A DNA stretch of 64,000 nucleotides from contig NZ_LMCQ01000012.1 of NCBI RefSeq assembly GCF_001424835.1, forward strand, positions 618,977 to 682,976. Reading direction: 5' to 3'. The notes under the pieces are model-generated. The model searched no databases, had not been told where the DNA came from, and saw only the letters and a list, made by a program, of their open reading frames with translations. Origin of the DNA: Variovorax sp. Root318D1 (lineage in GTDB: Bacteria; Pseudomonadota; Gammaproteobacteria; Burkholderiales; Burkholderiaceae_C). Of the stretch, positions 34,669 to 45,139 are shown piece by piece (within the stretch, counting starts at the first letter, position 1; every line of letters begins with the position of its first letter). The position numbers were made by a program, and so were the translations under genes.

Positions 34669-34703
34669 AAAAAAAGCCCGACACCGTGAGGTGCCGGGCT
34701 TTT
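34669..34703. terminator. Bidirectional intrinsic terminator
   Basis: A run of A (34669-34675), then GCCCGACACC (34676-34685), a short loop, GGTGCCGGGC (34690-34699 region) and a run of T. The stem has about ten positions with one mismatch. With A and T runs on opposite sides it can end both the rightward kinase transcript and the leftward H1-like transcript. Confidence 0.88.
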
Positions 34704-34726
34704 TGCCGTCAAGGCCGCTGAGAAAC

Positions 34727-35254
34727 TCAGGGCTTGCTGGCCGTCGGAAACGGCCAGGCTGCCTGCGGATTCAGCGTCGTTTGCGCTGCAGGAGCAGGCG
34801 CTGCGGCAGGTGCTGCCTTTGCGGCCTTCTTCGCAGCAGGCTTCTTGGCAGCAGCGGCAGGCTTGGCAGCGGGCTTTTTCGCGGCTTTCTTGGCCGCAGC
34901 CTTTTTGGCAGGAGCCTTCTTGGCGGCAGCCTTCTTCGCAGGGGCCTTCTTGGCAGCGGCCTTCTTCGCCGGAGCCTTCTTCGCCGCCGCCTTCTTGGCA
35001 GGAGCCTTCTTCGCTGCGGCCTTCTTCGCCGGAGCCTTCTTGGCAGCGGCCTTCTTTGCCGGAGCTGCCTTCTTGGCGGCTACCTTCTTCGCAGGCGCCT
35101 TCTTGGCGGCTACCTTCTTGGCTGCGACCTTCTTGGCCGGAGCCTTCTTCGCAGCTACCTTCTTGGCGGGAGCCTTCTTAGCGGCCGCGACCTTCTTTGC
35201 CGGAGCCTTCTTTGCAGCGGCCTTCTTAGCCGGCGCTTTTTTTGCAGTTGCCAT
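34727..35254 (-). CDS. Histone H1-like Ala/Lys/Pro-rich DNA-binding protein
   Basis: The 175-residue product is built almost entirely from short [13 protein letters not shown] repeats between residues 3 and about 150. This resembles the C-terminal tail of eukaryotic H1 and the BpH1/HctB-like proteins of betaproteobacteria and chlamydiae. Such proteins bind DNA through charge and are thought to compact the nucleoid. The repeats end in a distinct non-repetitive tail, [17 protein letters not shown], that cannot be explained by the repeat. AAGGAG lies 8 bases before ATG. It is monocistronic, convergent with the kinase gene and downstream of nrdB. Confidence 0.92.
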   Translation of the reverse strand: MATAKKAPAKKAAAKKAPAKKVAAAKKAPAKKVAAKKAPAKKVAAKKVAAKKAPAKKVAAKKAAPAKKAAAKKAPAKKAAAKKAPAKKAAAKKAPAKKAAAKKAPAKKAAAKKAPAKKAAAKKAAKKPAAKPAAAAKKPAAKKAAKAAPAAAPAPAAQTTLNPQAAWPFPTASKP

Positions 35255-35450
35255 TTCTATTTCTCCTTGATCAAGTTGAAAAAATCAACCTATTGAAGCA
35301 CTCCGCGCACGTTGGTAGCGCAAAGCGATTCATGGCGTTGGAATCTGTGCTCCAGCACCATGAACACCTGAGCCCTCATCCATGCCGCGCTCTTCGGCGC
35401 GATCGGTGGCAAGGGCAATTCTTGAATTCATTAATTCTTGTCGGAAAGAT

Positions 35451-36629
35451 TCAATCCCACGAGAGCGCGCCGCCCGATTGGTACTCGATCACGCGGGTCT
35501 CGAAAAAGTTGCGCTCTTTCTTCAGGTCAATCATTTCGCTCATCCAGGGGAACGGGTTTTCCTCGTTCGGGAAGAGCGTTTCGAGGCCGATCTGCTGTGC
35601 CCGCCGATTGGCGATGTAGCGCAGGTAGCCCTTGAACATGGAGGCGTTCATGCCGAGCACGCCACGCGGCATGGTGTCTTCGGCGTATTTGTACTCGAGC
35701 TCGACGGCCTTCATGAAGAGGGCCTTGATTTCCGCCTTGAACTCGGGGGTCCAGAGGCCGGGGTTCTCGAGCTTGAGCTGGTTGATCAGGTCGATGCCGA
35801 AATTGCAGTGCATCGACTCGTCGCGCAGGATGTACTGGTACTGCTCGGCGGCGCCGGTCATCTTGTTCTGGCGGCCCAGCGCGAGGATCTGCGTGAAGCC
35901 GACGTAGAAGAAGAGGCCTTCCATCAGGCAGGCGAACACGATCAGCGACTTGAGCAGCGTCTGGTCGGTTTCGTGCGTGCCGGTCTTGAAGAGCGGGTCG
36001 CTGATGGCGTCGATGAACGGGATCAGGAACTGGTCCTTCTCGCGGATCGACGGCACTTCGTTGTAGGCGTTGAAGATCTCGCTCTCGTCCAGGCCGAGCG
36101 ACTCGACGATGTACTGGTACGCGTGCGTGTGGATCGCTTCCTCGAAAGCCTGGCGCAGCAGGAACTGACGGCATTCGGGCGCCGTGATGTGGCGGTAGGT
36201 GCCCAGCACGATGTTGTTGGCGGCCAGCGAATCGGCGGTCACGAAGAAACCGAGATTGCGCTTGACGATGCGGCGCTCGTCTTCGGTCAGGCCGTTCGGG
36301 TCTTTCCACAACGCGATGTCGCGCGTCATGTTCACCTCTTGCGGCATCCAGTGGTTGGCGCAGGTGGCCAGGTATTTTTCCCAGGCCCACTTGTACTTGA
36401 ACGGCACCAGCTGGTTGACGTCGGTCTGGCCGTTGATGATGCGCTTGTCGGAAGCCTTGACGCGCTGTGCGGCGACGGGGGCTGCTGTGGGCTGCTGTGC
36501 AATCGACGAAGTCGGAGCGTCCACCGATCGGCCTGCGGTGATGCCGCTGGTCGATGCGTGGTGTTGCTGCAATCCTTGTTGCATATCCTTTGGCAAGGAG
36601 GGCTTGACTTCTTCGTCCCAGGTCAACAT
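35451..36629 (-). CDS. nrdB: NrdB, class Ia ribonucleotide reductase beta subunit
   Basis: NrdB carries the diiron-tyrosyl radical cofactor used by NrdA to reduce ribonucleoside diphosphates. The 392-residue product has the ferritin-like iron ligands in segments such as [16 protein letters not shown] and [16 protein letters not shown]. An ATG at 36629 ([11 protein letters not shown]) is used; a TTG four codons earlier is the only upstream alternative. The N-terminal 50 residues are low-complexity. It follows nrdA after 178 bases, an unusually long gap for this pair. Confidence 0.96.
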   Translation of the reverse strand: MLTWDEEVKPSLPKDMQQGLQQHHASTSGITAGRSVDAPTSSIAQQPTAAPVAAQRVKASDKRIINGQTDVNQLVPFKYKWAWEKYLATCANHWMPQEVNMTRDIALWKDPNGLTEDERRIVKRNLGFFVTADSLAANNIVLGTYRHITAPECRQFLLRQAFEEAIHTHAYQYIVESLGLDESEIFNAYNEVPSIREKDQFLIPFIDAISDPLFKTGTHETDQTLLKSLIVFACLMEGLFFYVGFTQILALGRQNKMTGAAEQYQYILRDESMHCNFGIDLINQLKLENPGLWTPEFKAEIKALFMKAVELEYKYAEDTMPRGVLGMNASMFKGYLRYIANRRAQQIGLETLFPNEENPFPWMSEMIDLKKERNFFETRVIEYQSGGALSWD

Positions 36630-36807
36630 AGAAAAATCCAATGCTCAATTATCGGAGCAACGATGTGAGTTGCAAAGTGCTCGTTCACGTCGCGCTCCAT
36701 TTATGTGGTTGTTATGTTGCTCTCATGCATCGCGCGATGTCAGTCGATGCCGTGATCGACTGAGAGTTCGCGCGTCGTGCATGCACCTCTCTGACTTCAC
36801 TCGCGCG
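36630..36807 (-). other. nrdA-nrdB intercistronic region with palindrome and hairpin
   Basis: The region has a perfect 12-bp palindrome CATCGCGCGATG at 36728-36739. Next to it, CAGTCGAT (36741-36748) and ATCGACTG (36755-36762) form an 8-bp stem with a 6-base loop. No T-run follows, so a terminator is unlikely. An RNA processing or stability element, or a regulator site for nrdB, is possible. Confidence 0.4.
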
Positions 36808-39720
36808 TCATTGGCATGCTTCGCAAGTCGGATCGTCGACGCCGCAGAACGCGATGTCGGTCGCAGGCATCGCACTCATCTGCGCCTTCGCTGCAGCTGC
36901 CGCAGCCTCGAGTGCACTCATGCCCGACGATGCATCGCTGCCCGACGACACCGCGTTGAGTCGGCCCGATTGCACCGTCGATTTTTCGGCGTGCGTCGCG
37001 CTCTGCGTGCGCAGGTAGTAGGTGGTCTTCAAGCCGCGCAGCCATGCGAGCTTGTAGGTGTCGTCGAGCTTCTTGCCCGATGCGCCGGCCATGTAGATGT
37101 TGAGCGACTGCGCCTGGTCGATCCACTTCTGGCGGCGCGCGGCGGCTTCGACCAGCCACGTGGTCTCGACTTCGAACGCGGTGGCGTAGAGCGCCTTCAC
37201 GTCTTGCGGCACGCGGTCGATCGGGCGCAGCGAACCGTCGAAGTGCTTCAGGTCCATCACCATGACGTCGTCCCACAGGCCCAGGCGCTTCAGGTCGCGC
37301 ACCAGGTAGTGGTTAATCACGGTGAACTCGCCCGACAGATTCGACTTGACCGAGAGGTTGCCGAAGCAGGGCTCGATGGACGCGTCGACGCCGATGATGT
37401 TGGAGATGGTCGCGGTCGGTGCGATGGCCACGCAGTTCGAATTGCGCATGCCGTCGGCCTTGATCTTCTGGCGCAGCGCGTCCCAGTCGAGCGTGGCCGA
37501 GCGGTCGACCTCGACGTAGCCGCCGCGGGCCTTCTCGAGCAGCTCGAGCGTGTCGATCGGCAGGATGCCCTTGTCCCAGAGCGATCCCTTGTAGCTCGAA
37601 TACTTGCCGCGTTCCTTGGCCAGCTCGGTCGATGCCCAGTAGGCGTGGTAGCAGATCGCTTCCATCGACTCGTCGGCAAACTGAACGGCTTCTTGCGAGG
37701 CGTACGGAATGCGCAGTTCGTACAGCGCGTCCTGGAAGCCCATCAGGCCCAGGCCGACCGGACGGTGGCGCAGGTTCGAGTCGCGCGCCTTCTTCACGGC
37801 GTAGTAGTTGATGTCGATCACGTTGTCGAGCATGCGCATCGCGGTTGCGATCGTCTTCTTGAGCTTGTCGTGGTCGACCTTGCCGTCCTTCAGGTGCTGC
37901 AGCAGGTTCACGGAACCCAGGTTGCAGACAGCGGTTTCGGTGTCGCTGGTGTTCAGCGTGATCTCGGTGCACAGGTTCGACGAGTGAACCACGCCGGCGT
38001 GCTGCTGCGGCGAGCGCACGTTGCAGGCATCCTTGAACGTGATCCAGGGATGGCCGGTCTCGAACAGCATCGTGAGCATCTTGCGCCAGAGGTCCGACGC
38101 CTGGATGGTGCGGGCGGGCTTGATCTCGCCGCGCGCGGCCTTTTCTTCGTAGGCCACGTAGGCCTTCTCGAAGTCGGCGCCGAACAGGTCGTGCAGGTCG
38201 GGCACGTTCGACGGCGAGAACAGCGTCCAGGTGCCCTTTTCCATCACGCGGCGCATGAAGAGGTCAGGGATCCAGTTGGCCGTGTTCATGTCGTGCGTGC
38301 GGCGGCGGTCGTCGCCGGTGTTCTTGCGCAGCTCCAGGAACTCCTCGATGTCGAGGTGCCAGGTTTCGAGGTACGTGCAGACGGCGCCCTTGCGCTTGCC
38401 GCCCTGGTTCACCGCCACGGCGGTGTCATTCACCACCTTGAGGAACGGCACCACGCCCTGCGATTCGCCGTTGGTGCCCTTGATGTGGCTGCCGAGTGCG
38501 CGCACGCGGGTCCAGTCGTTGCCCAGGCCACCCGCGAACTTCGACAGCAGCGCGTTTTCCTTGATCGACTCGTAGATGCCGTCGAGGTCGTCAGGCACGG
38601 TGGTCAGGTAGCAGCTGGACAGCTGCGAGCGCAGCGTGCCGGCGTTGAACAGCGTGGGCGTGCTCGACATGAAGTCGAACGACGACAGCACTTCGTAGAA
38701 CTCGATGGCGCGCGCTTCGCGGTCGATTTCGCCGAGCGAGAGGCCCATGGCCACACGCATGAAGAAAGCCTGCGGCAACTCGATGCGCGACTTGCGCACG
38801 TGCAGGAAGTAGCGGTCGTACAGCGTCTGCAGGCCGAGGTAGTCGAACTGGTTGTCGCGCTCGGCCTTGAGCGCGGCGCCCAGGCGGGGCAGGTCGTACT
38901 GCAGCAGCTTTTCGTCGAGCAGTTCGTTCTCGACGCCCTTCTTGATGAACTGCGGGAAGTAATCAGCGTAGGTCTGTGCGCGCTCGGCGGGCATGACTTC
39001 GCGGCCGATGATCTCCTTGAAGATCGTGTGCAGCAGCAGGCGGGCGGTCGCGAAGGTGTAGTCCGGGTCCTTCTCGATGAGCGTACGCGCAGCCAGGATC
39101 GAGGCCTTGTAGACCTCGTCGAGTGGCACGCCGTCATACAGGTTGCGCATCGTCTCGGCGACGATGGGCGCGGCGGTGATGCCATCGCCCAGGCCTTCGC
39201 AGGCCGATTCGATCAGGCCCTTGAGCTCGTTCAGGTCGAGCGCCACACGTTCGCCGCCGTCCAGCACATGGAGCATCGGCGCGGCCGGTGCTTCCTGCGC
39301 GCCCTGCTTGGAGCGCTCCTGCGTACGGCGTTCGCGGTACAGCACGTAGGCTCGCGCGATTTCGTGGTGGCCGCCGCGCATCAGGCCGAGCTCGACCTGG
39401 TCTTGCACGTCTTCGATGTGGAAGGTGCCGCCGCCCGGACGCGAGCGGACCATGGCGCGGATCACGCCTTGCGTGAGGGTGTCGACCGTTTCGCGCACGC
39501 TGGCAGATGCCGCGCCCTGGGTGCCATGCACCGCCAGGAAGGCTTTCATCATCGCGATGGCGATCTTGTTGGGCTCGAAGGGGACCACGGCGCCGTTGCG
39601 GCGAATGATCTGGTAGTTCGCGAGGTTCTGGGCGGTGGTGGAGCCCACGGTGTCGCGCTGCTGCTGCGGCGTGGAGGGAACGGCGCGCGGGGTCGATGGG
39701 GTGTTCAGGGATGTTTGCAT
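36808..39720 (-). CDS. nrdA: NrdA, class Ia ribonucleotide reductase alpha subunit with two ATP-cones
   Basis: NrdA reduces ribonucleoside diphosphates to deoxy forms. At 970 residues it is longer than E. coli NrdA (761). The N-terminus carries one ATP-cone (about residues 35-130, IIRRNGAVVPFEPNKIAIAM) and a second cone-like segment (about 160-245), as in the Pseudomonas aeruginosa type. The catalytic core shows SSCYLTTVPDD, NLCTEITLN and PTATISNIIG. The C-terminal redox cysteines are in CGVDDPTCEACQ. ATG 39720 is preceded by GAGAGGAAG. Expression is probably repressed by NrdR at the boxes upstream. Confidence 0.97.
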   Translation of the reverse strand: MQTSLNTPSTPRAVPSTPQQQRDTVGSTTAQNLANYQIIRRNGAVVPFEPNKIAIAMMKAFLAVHGTQGAASASVRETVDTLTQGVIRAMVRSRPGGGTFHIEDVQDQVELGLMRGGHHEIARAYVLYRERRTQERSKQGAQEAPAAPMLHVLDGGERVALDLNELKGLIESACEGLGDGITAAPIVAETMRNLYDGVPLDEVYKASILAARTLIEKDPDYTFATARLLLHTIFKEIIGREVMPAERAQTYADYFPQFIKKGVENELLDEKLLQYDLPRLGAALKAERDNQFDYLGLQTLYDRYFLHVRKSRIELPQAFFMRVAMGLSLGEIDREARAIEFYEVLSSFDFMSSTPTLFNAGTLRSQLSSCYLTTVPDDLDGIYESIKENALLSKFAGGLGNDWTRVRALGSHIKGTNGESQGVVPFLKVVNDTAVAVNQGGKRKGAVCTYLETWHLDIEEFLELRKNTGDDRRRTHDMNTANWIPDLFMRRVMEKGTWTLFSPSNVPDLHDLFGADFEKAYVAYEEKAARGEIKPARTIQASDLWRKMLTMLFETGHPWITFKDACNVRSPQQHAGVVHSSNLCTEITLNTSDTETAVCNLGSVNLLQHLKDGKVDHDKLKKTIATAMRMLDNVIDINYYAVKKARDSNLRHRPVGLGLMGFQDALYELRIPYASQEAVQFADESMEAICYHAYWASTELAKERGKYSSYKGSLWDKGILPIDTLELLEKARGGYVEVDRSATLDWDALRQKIKADGMRNSNCVAIAPTATISNIIGVDASIEPCFGNLSVKSNLSGEFTVINHYLVRDLKRLGLWDDVMVMDLKHFDGSLRPIDRVPQDVKALYATAFEVETTWLVEAAARRQKWIDQAQSLNIYMAGASGKKLDDTYKLAWLRGLKTTYYLRTQSATHAEKSTVQSGRLNAVSSGSDASSGMSALEAAAAAAKAQMSAMPATDIAFCGVDDPTCEACQ

Positions 39721-39803
39721 TCGCTTCCTCTCGGTATGGCAATTCTTGTTGGGTGGCAGCGCCTTGGTCGGGCGTTGCGCCGGCGTTGTTGGCCGGACGG
39801 AAG

Positions 39804-39819
39804 ACACTATATCTAGGGT
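39804..39819. promoter_or_regulatory. NrdR-type box 1 (overlaps nrdA -10)
   Basis: ACACTATATCTAGGGT matches the palindromic NrdR box consensus (ACACTATATATAGTGT, quoted from memory) at most positions. It overlaps the predicted -10 hexamer of nrdA. NrdR is a zinc/ATP-cone repressor of ribonucleotide reductase genes in most bacteria. Confidence 0.75.
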
Positions 39820-39834
39820 CTCGGGGGTCCACAA
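39806..39834 (-). promoter_or_regulatory. Sigma70-type promoter of nrdA
   Basis: On the minus strand, TTGTGG (39829-39834) and TATAGT (39806-39811) are separated by exactly 17 bases, a good sigma70 match. The predicted start near 39799 gives a leader of about 80 bases before the nrdA ATG at 39720. Both hexamers are touched or flanked by the NrdR-type boxes. Confidence 0.7.
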
Positions 39835-39835
39835 G

Positions 39836-39851
39836 CCACTACAGGTAGTGT
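39836..39851. promoter_or_regulatory. NrdR-type box 2 (upstream of nrdA -35)
   Basis: CCACTACAGGTAGTGT is a second, more degenerate copy of the NrdR palindrome, with a strong right half TAGTGT. Its start lies 32 bp from that of box 1, three helical turns, which is the spacing expected for cooperative NrdR binding. It ends one base upstream of the -35 hexamer on the minus strand. Confidence 0.7.
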
Positions 39852-40070
39852 TTTGACGAAGTTTAACCCCTACGGGTATTTCTCTACCGATCACACATGG
39901 CCATCGGTGCCCCATGAATACTGGACTATGGTCGCGCAGGCCGCATGGGGCGTGGCTTGCGAGCCAATTTGGGCCTGCAAGGCGCATGGTTGCTACGCCC
40001 CGCATCTGCATCGGCCGCGCCGATGCGGCGCAAGCGCAGCGCATCGCAGGGCGCCGCGCGATAAAAAAAA
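39852..40070. other. Remainder of the 350-bp ampD-nrdA intergenic region
   Basis: Together with 39721-39851 this forms a 350-base gap. Apart from the nrdA promoter and boxes, I see GCATCGGC (40008-40015) and GCCGATGC (40019-40026), a perfect 8-bp stem with a 3-base loop. It lies downstream of ampD on the minus strand but without a T-run, so it may be a weak terminator. No coding region is convincing. Confidence 0.4.
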
Positions 40071-40674
40071 TTAGCGCGGGATCGCCTGCTCGGGAAACAT
40101 TCGCGTGTCCCAACCGAGTTGCGCGCGCAGCAATTGCCAATCGAAGCCGGCGCCAGGGTCCTGCTTGCGGCCCGGCGCGATGTGCTCATGGCCGGCGATA
40201 TGGGCAATGGCGTAGTGCTGCGCGATCGCGGCCGAGAGGCTGGCCAGCGTCTCATATTGCGGCTCTTCGAAACGCTCGCCTTCCAGCCCTTCGAGTTCGA
40301 TGCCGATGGAATCGTCGTTGCAGTTCTGGCGGCCGCGCCATGACGACGCGCCGGCATGCCAGGCCCGGTCGTCGCAGCTCACGAACTGCCACAGCTCGCC
40401 GTTGCGCCGCACATAGAAATGCGAGGAAACCTTAAGGCCGCGAATGGATTGGAAGTAGGGGTGCGCATCCCAGTCGAGCTGGTTGGCAAAGAGCTGTTGC
40501 ACCGCATCGCCGCCATATTCGCCCGGCGGCAGGCTGATCGAATGCAGCACGATCAGGTCGGTCTGCGCGCCCGCGGGCCGAGGGCCGAAATTCGGCGAGC
40601 GCAGCGTCTTGGCGAAGCGGTACCAGCCGGCGTGCCAGAGGCCGTCGTCGTGGCTGCCCGCGTTGGCTGGTGCG

Positions 40675-40682
<8 letters not shown>
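40071..40682 (-). CDS. ampD: AmpD, N-acetyl-anhydromuramyl-L-alanine amidase
   Basis: AmpD is the cytoplasmic zinc amidase of peptidoglycan recycling that removes the peptide from anhydro-muropeptides; its loss often derepresses AmpC. The 203-residue protein shows the zinc ligand in DLIVLHSISLPPG, the SSHFYVRRNGELWQFV strand, and the GHEHIAPGRKQDPG loop with the second histidine and the aspartate. ATG 40682 overlaps the pilR end by 8 bases and gives a normal length. It is the last gene of the ccsA-like, PP0621-like, pilS, pilR, ampD run. Confidence 0.94.
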
Positions 40683-42240
<1,558 letters not shown>

Positions 42241-42244
42241 GGCG

Positions 42245-43942
42245 CTATTGTGTCAGCCGGTTTTCGCTCGGCGCAAAGCTGACGAAGAATTCGTTGCCCT
42301 CCGGGCCGCCCGCCACCAGCGCGCGCCGCTCGTAGCCGATGGTGGCGCCATGGCGCCGGCATAGCTCGCGGCAAAGGAAAAGGCCGAGCCCGCTGGAGCG
42401 GCTCTCGGATGAGAAAAAAGGTTCAAACAGGTGGCGCTGCACGGCGGGTTCCAGTGGCGCGCCGTCGCTCCACACCTGCAGGCTGGGTCGTCCGGATGTG
42501 CCGCGCTGCATGGTGGTGACGACCTGGATCGACCCGTCCCGGCTGCCGGCATAGCGCGCCGCATTGTCGAGCAGGTTCACCAGCAGGCGGCGCAGGTGCT
42601 CGACGTCGAAGCGGACCTCGCTGTCGGCGGCATCGAGCGTGATCAGCACGCCCTTGCGCTGCGTGTGGCGCACCCATTCTTCGGCCAGCGCCCGCACGGC
42701 GGGATCGAGCGCGACCTGTTCGCCGAGCGAGAGCACGCGCTGCTGGCGCGCGCGCGAAACGTCGAGCACGTCGTCCACGATGCGGGCGAGCCGCTGCGCG
42801 TTGTGCTGGACCATGCTGGTCAGCTTGCGGTGCGCGGGATCGGTGAGGTCTTCGTTGAGCAGTGCGCTGGCCTGGGTGATGGCGGCCAGCGGGTTGCGGA
42901 TTTCATGCGCCACCGCGGCCGACATGCGGCCCATTGCGGCAAGCTTCTCGGTGCGGATGCGGGCCTCGAGTTCGCGCAGGTCCTGCAGGAACATCACGCA
43001 CAGGCTGTCGACGCGCTGGTCGCTGGTGGGCGTGAGCCGCGTGCGCACCCGCACCTCGCGCGCGGCGCCACGCGCTTGCGCTACCGGAATCTCCTCGCTT
43101 TGCGGCGCGCGGCGCGCGAAAGTCTGGCGTGCCAGTGCCGCCAGGGCATGCCAGGCCGGCTGCGCATGCAGCGCAAACGGCAAGGCGAGCCGGGCCAAGC
43201 CTTGTCCGAGGATGGCATCGGCCGCCGGATTGGCCGCATGCACCATGCCTTCGGCGTCGATCACCAGCACGCCTTCGCTCAATGTCTCGATCACCAGGTC
43301 GTTGACCTGCGCCTGCATCTGCGCGCTGCTGCGGTTGCGCAGCGCGGTTTCTTCTTCGCGTGCGAGCCGGCGCGCCAACTCGTGCGCCAGCAGGGCCACC
43401 ACGAAGAGGCCGGTGCCCGTGAGCGCCGCCTGCACGAAGCGGGTGGAGGAATCGCCCGGTTGTTGCAGCCAGTGCCACCCCGCGTCGGCCAGCAGCAGCA
43501 GGGTGACCGTGGCCGTGGTGCCCAGGCCTACGGTCACCGTGCCGAGCACAGCGCTCATCAGCACGGGCAGCGCGAACAGCGGCGTGTAATTGATGTTGCC
43601 GCCCTGGAGCACCTGGAGCGCGGTGAAGGTGCCGAGGTCGATGCCGATGGTGACGAACCACAGCGCCGCAAAGCCACGGATGGGAGGCGTGAAATGCGCG
43701 TAGCGGGCGCCCAGCCAGCTGGCGACCAGATAGCCGGCCGACAGTGCAATGGCCAGCGGCTGCATCGTCTGGCCGAGCGCCATGGCGACGCCCTGCAGCA
43801 GCACCAGGATAAGCGCAACGAAGCAGCGTGCCGCCATGAAGCCGCGCCACAACCGCAGCAGCGCGGCGCTTTCGCTGCCGCCCGGCTCGAGCAGATCCCA
43901 GTCGGTAGCGGCCTCGCCTCGCGGCCAGAGGGAAGAGCTCAT
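42245..43942 (-). CDS. pilS: PilS-type membrane sensor kinase
   Basis: PilS senses pilin in the inner membrane and controls PilR. The 565-residue protein has about six membrane helices (residues 35-210), a PAS-like region (about 240-340) and a kinase core. The H-box reads AAVAHEIRNPLAAITQASAL, the N-box LLVNLLDNAARYAG and the G-box SSGLGLFLCREL. The frame is open upstream, but ATG 43942 is chosen because it falls 16 bases after the upstream small gene and gives the family length. Confidence 0.94.
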   Translation of the reverse strand: MSSSLWPRGEAATDWDLLEPGGSESAALLRLWRGFMAARCFVALILVLLQGVAMALGQTMQPLAIALSAGYLVASWLGARYAHFTPPIRGFAALWFVTIGIDLGTFTALQVLQGGNINYTPLFALPVLMSAVLGTVTVGLGTTATVTLLLLADAGWHWLQQPGDSSTRFVQAALTGTGLFVVALLAHELARRLAREEETALRNRSSAQMQAQVNDLVIETLSEGVLVIDAEGMVHAANPAADAILGQGLARLALPFALHAQPAWHALAALARQTFARRAPQSEEIPVAQARGAAREVRVRTRLTPTSDQRVDSLCVMFLQDLRELEARIRTEKLAAMGRMSAAVAHEIRNPLAAITQASALLNEDLTDPAHRKLTSMVQHNAQRLARIVDDVLDVSRARQQRVLSLGEQVALDPAVRALAEEWVRHTQRKGVLITLDAADSEVRFDVEHLRRLLVNLLDNAARYAGSRDGSIQVVTTMQRGTSGRPSLQVWSDGAPLEPAVQRHLFEPFFSSESRSSGLGLFLCRELCRRHGATIGYERRALVAGGPEGNEFFVSFAPSENRLTQ

Positions 43943-43958
43943 GGAGCGGGCTGTTCCG

Positions 43959-44219
43959 TCAGCCGCGCTCGGCGGCCTGGCGGTGCGCAGCACTGCAATA
44001 GACCGCCTCGCCCGGACCCGCGATGGCATCGCTCGCGGGCAGGTGCAAGCCGCAATGGGCACAACGGAGCATGGCCTGCGGAGCCGCCGGCGCGGCGGGC
44101 GGACGCTGGGCACGGGCTGCTGCCTGTTCGCGCTCGGCCTCGCGCATTTCCTCCCGGCGGTTCCTGCGCCAGAGCCAGATGGCCACCCAGAGCACCGCGA
44201 AAACGAGCAGGTATTTCAT
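43959..44219 (-). CDS. PP0621-like small membrane zinc-cluster protein (86 aa)
   Basis: The 86-residue product has one N-terminal membrane helix (MKYLLVFAVLWVAIWLW) and a basic/acidic helix rich in Arg and Glu. A C-terminal segment has CAHCGLHLPASDAI and YCSAAHR, a likely treble-clef zinc site with C53, C56 and C75. Proteins of this type are small and uncharacterised. It overlaps the CcsA-like gene by 4 bases and lies 16 bases before pilS, so it is probably co-expressed with pilSR. Confidence 0.85.
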   Translation of the reverse strand: MKYLLVFAVLWVAIWLWRRNRREEMREAEREQAAARAQRPPAAPAAPQAMLRCAHCGLHLPASDAIAGPGEAVYCSAAHRQAAERG

Positions 44220-45025
44220 GACATGCCGCGCGCCAGCACTACTTCGAGCACGAAGCGCGAGCCCACGTAGGCCAGCAGCAACAGGACGGAGCCGGCGTAA
44301 AGCACGCGCCGCGCCGTGCGGCCGCGCCAGCCGAAGCGCACGCGGCCGATCAGCAGCACCGCAAAGCTGATCCAGGCCAGCACCGAGAACACCGTCTTGT
44401 GGTCCCACTTCCATCCGCGGAACGACGCGCCATACAGCGTTTCGCTGAACAGCAAGCCAGCAAGCAGCGTGGCGGAAAGCAGCACGAAGCCAGCCATCAC
44501 GAAGCGGAAGGTGAGCCGCTCGAGCGTGAGCAGCGGCAGGCCGGCCTGCGGCTCGGTGGCCAGACGGATCTGCTTCTCGGCCCGCGTGATCAGCCAGGCA
44601 TGGACCACCGCGGCGCCAAACAAACCATAGGACGCGATGCCGAGCGCAAGGTGCAGCGGCAGCCACGGCGATGCCGAGACGTGCAGCGGCGTGCCCGGAA
44701 ACAGCACGCCGAGCAGCACGGCGGCCGCCCCCAGCCAGGCCAGCGCACGACGCACCTTCATCTGCGGGTACATGCTGCTTTCGACCGCATAGACGGTAAG
44801 CACCAGCCAGGCGGTGACGGAGAGCGCTGGCGCAAAGCCGAAGTGCGGCTGGCTGCCGACCAGGCCGTGGCCCAGCACCGCGGCATGCAGCAGCCATGCC
44901 AGCCCGAGGGCCCACTGGGTGGCTTTTCGGCTCAGCCGGGCACCAGCGGCAGCGGCAAATCCGTAGGCAGCCGCGGTGGCGATGCCCAGCGCCACCGCGA
45001 GGGGGGAGGGGATCGCTAAAATCAT
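44216..45025 (-). CDS. CcsA/YpjD-type cytochrome c assembly-like membrane protein
   Basis: The 269-residue protein has about eight hydrophobic helices. It resembles the CcsA/ResC/YpjD family, with the characteristic LHLALGIASYGLFGAA helix and the WKWDHKTVFSVLAW segment. The full WWD heme-handling motif of true CcsA is not evident, so it is closer to the YpjD type that sits next to ffh in many proteobacteria. It is divergent from ffh here. Function in cytochrome maturation is unproven. Confidence 0.85.
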   Translation of the reverse strand: MILAIPSPLAVALGIATAAAYGFAAAAGARLSRKATQWALGLAWLLHAAVLGHGLVGSQPHFGFAPALSVTAWLVLTVYAVESSMYPQMKVRRALAWLGAAAVLLGVLFPGTPLHVSASPWLPLHLALGIASYGLFGAAVVHAWLITRAEKQIRLATEPQAGLPLLTLERLTFRFVMAGFVLLSATLLAGLLFSETLYGASFRGWKWDHKTVFSVLAWISFAVLLIGRVRFGWRGRTARRVLYAGSVLLLLAYVGSRFVLEVVLARGMS

Positions 45026-45139
45026 CGGTAGAGTTTATCTCCCCCAGGCGTGCGCACTTTCTTCGTGTCGCAGTAACCGGCCGATCTCCAGTTTCGACTT
45101 CCAATGACCCGCCGCGGCGGGCAGCAAGGCATCTCTTTC
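45026..45139. promoter_or_regulatory. Divergent promoter region, CcsA-like / ffh
   Basis: These 114 bases separate the two divergent starts. The ffh frame is open back to 45104, but the residues before 45140 are not FFH-like. No clear hexamer pair stands out. Confidence 0.3.

Noticed and set aside
34800..35250. Short-period DNA repeats that could be mistaken for a repeat array or CRISPR
   Set aside because: The period follows codons for Ala, Lys and Pro in the H1-like protein. There are no unique spacers of constant length and no cas genes.
36199..39816. 1205-codon open frame on the plus strand opposite nrdA and nrdB
   Set aside because: It is antisense to two clear ribonucleotide reductase genes. 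Its Arg/His/Val-rich composition is what GC-rich codon bias produces in the complementary frame, and no motif is recognisable.
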